NCBI GenBank assembly: GCA_039934875.1 | Contig: JBDTLH010000137.1 | Location: 1 to 6,537, forward strand | Direction: 5' to 3' | Length of the DNA stretch: 6,537 nucleotides | DNA from: JBDTLH01 sp039934875 | GTDB lineage: Bacteria; Acidobacteriota; Terriglobia; Terriglobales; Acidobacteriaceae | Shown: one piece after another, positions 6,495-6,537 of the stretch | Layout: the number at the start of each line of letters is the position of its first letter | Numbering within the stretch: position 1 is the stretch's first letter | Position numbers and translations under genes: made by a program | The notes under the pieces: model-generated | Database searches by the model: none | What the model saw: only the letters and a program-made list of their open reading frames with translations | What the model was told of the DNA's origin: nothing

Positions 6495-6537
6495 ATGCCA
6501 TTTTCCACCCCATTTTTCGCGGTTTTCCAAGGCCTTA

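Overview
The window is GC-rich, densely coded bacterial chromosomal DNA. Protein style (a CYTH/class IV cyclase, a GT39-type membrane glycosyltransferase, a NagA, a HAF-like secreted repeat protein, and a fused Nnr followed by TsaE) and short intergenic repeats of the GTTCACAGTTTAC type suggest an acidobacterium (Acidobacteriota, Terriglobia-like). This is inference from recall of family style; no marker gene for taxonomy is present.

Layout. Positions 1-338 (+) hold the 3' part of a CYTH-domain (class IV adenylate cyclase-like) gene that runs in from the left edge. Its reading frame is broken near position 57 by what looks like the loss of one base. A polytopic GT39/ArnT-like glycosyltransferase (357-1952, +) follows after 18 bases and may be co-transcribed. 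It meets nagA (1968-3116, -) tail to tail with only 15 bases between them. Upstream of nagA, 3167-3248 carries a small repeat cluster with a GC-rich hairpin. Next, also on the minus strand, is a secreted protein (3261-4154) built of six near-identical-length repeats. A divergent intergenic region (4155-4355) separates it from a plus-strand pair, nnr (4356-5957) and tsaE (5954-6409), which overlap by ATGA. The last 128 bases are AT-richer and hold a terminator-like hairpin.

How the genes work together. nnr and tsaE are housekeeping genes, for repair of damaged NAD(P)H hydrates and for tRNA t6A37 synthesis. Their adjacency is a widespread bacterial arrangement (yjeF-yjeE in E. coli). nagA works in amino-sugar recycling, but no nagB, nagE or nagC partner is in view. 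The GT39 protein probably modifies an envelope lipid or polymer. The repeat protein is exported and has no assigned function.

No defence system, mobile element, CRISPR array or RNA gene was seen. The most unusual items are the six-repeat secreted protein, whose only two cysteines sit at the two ends of the repeat array, and the frameshift in the CYTH gene.
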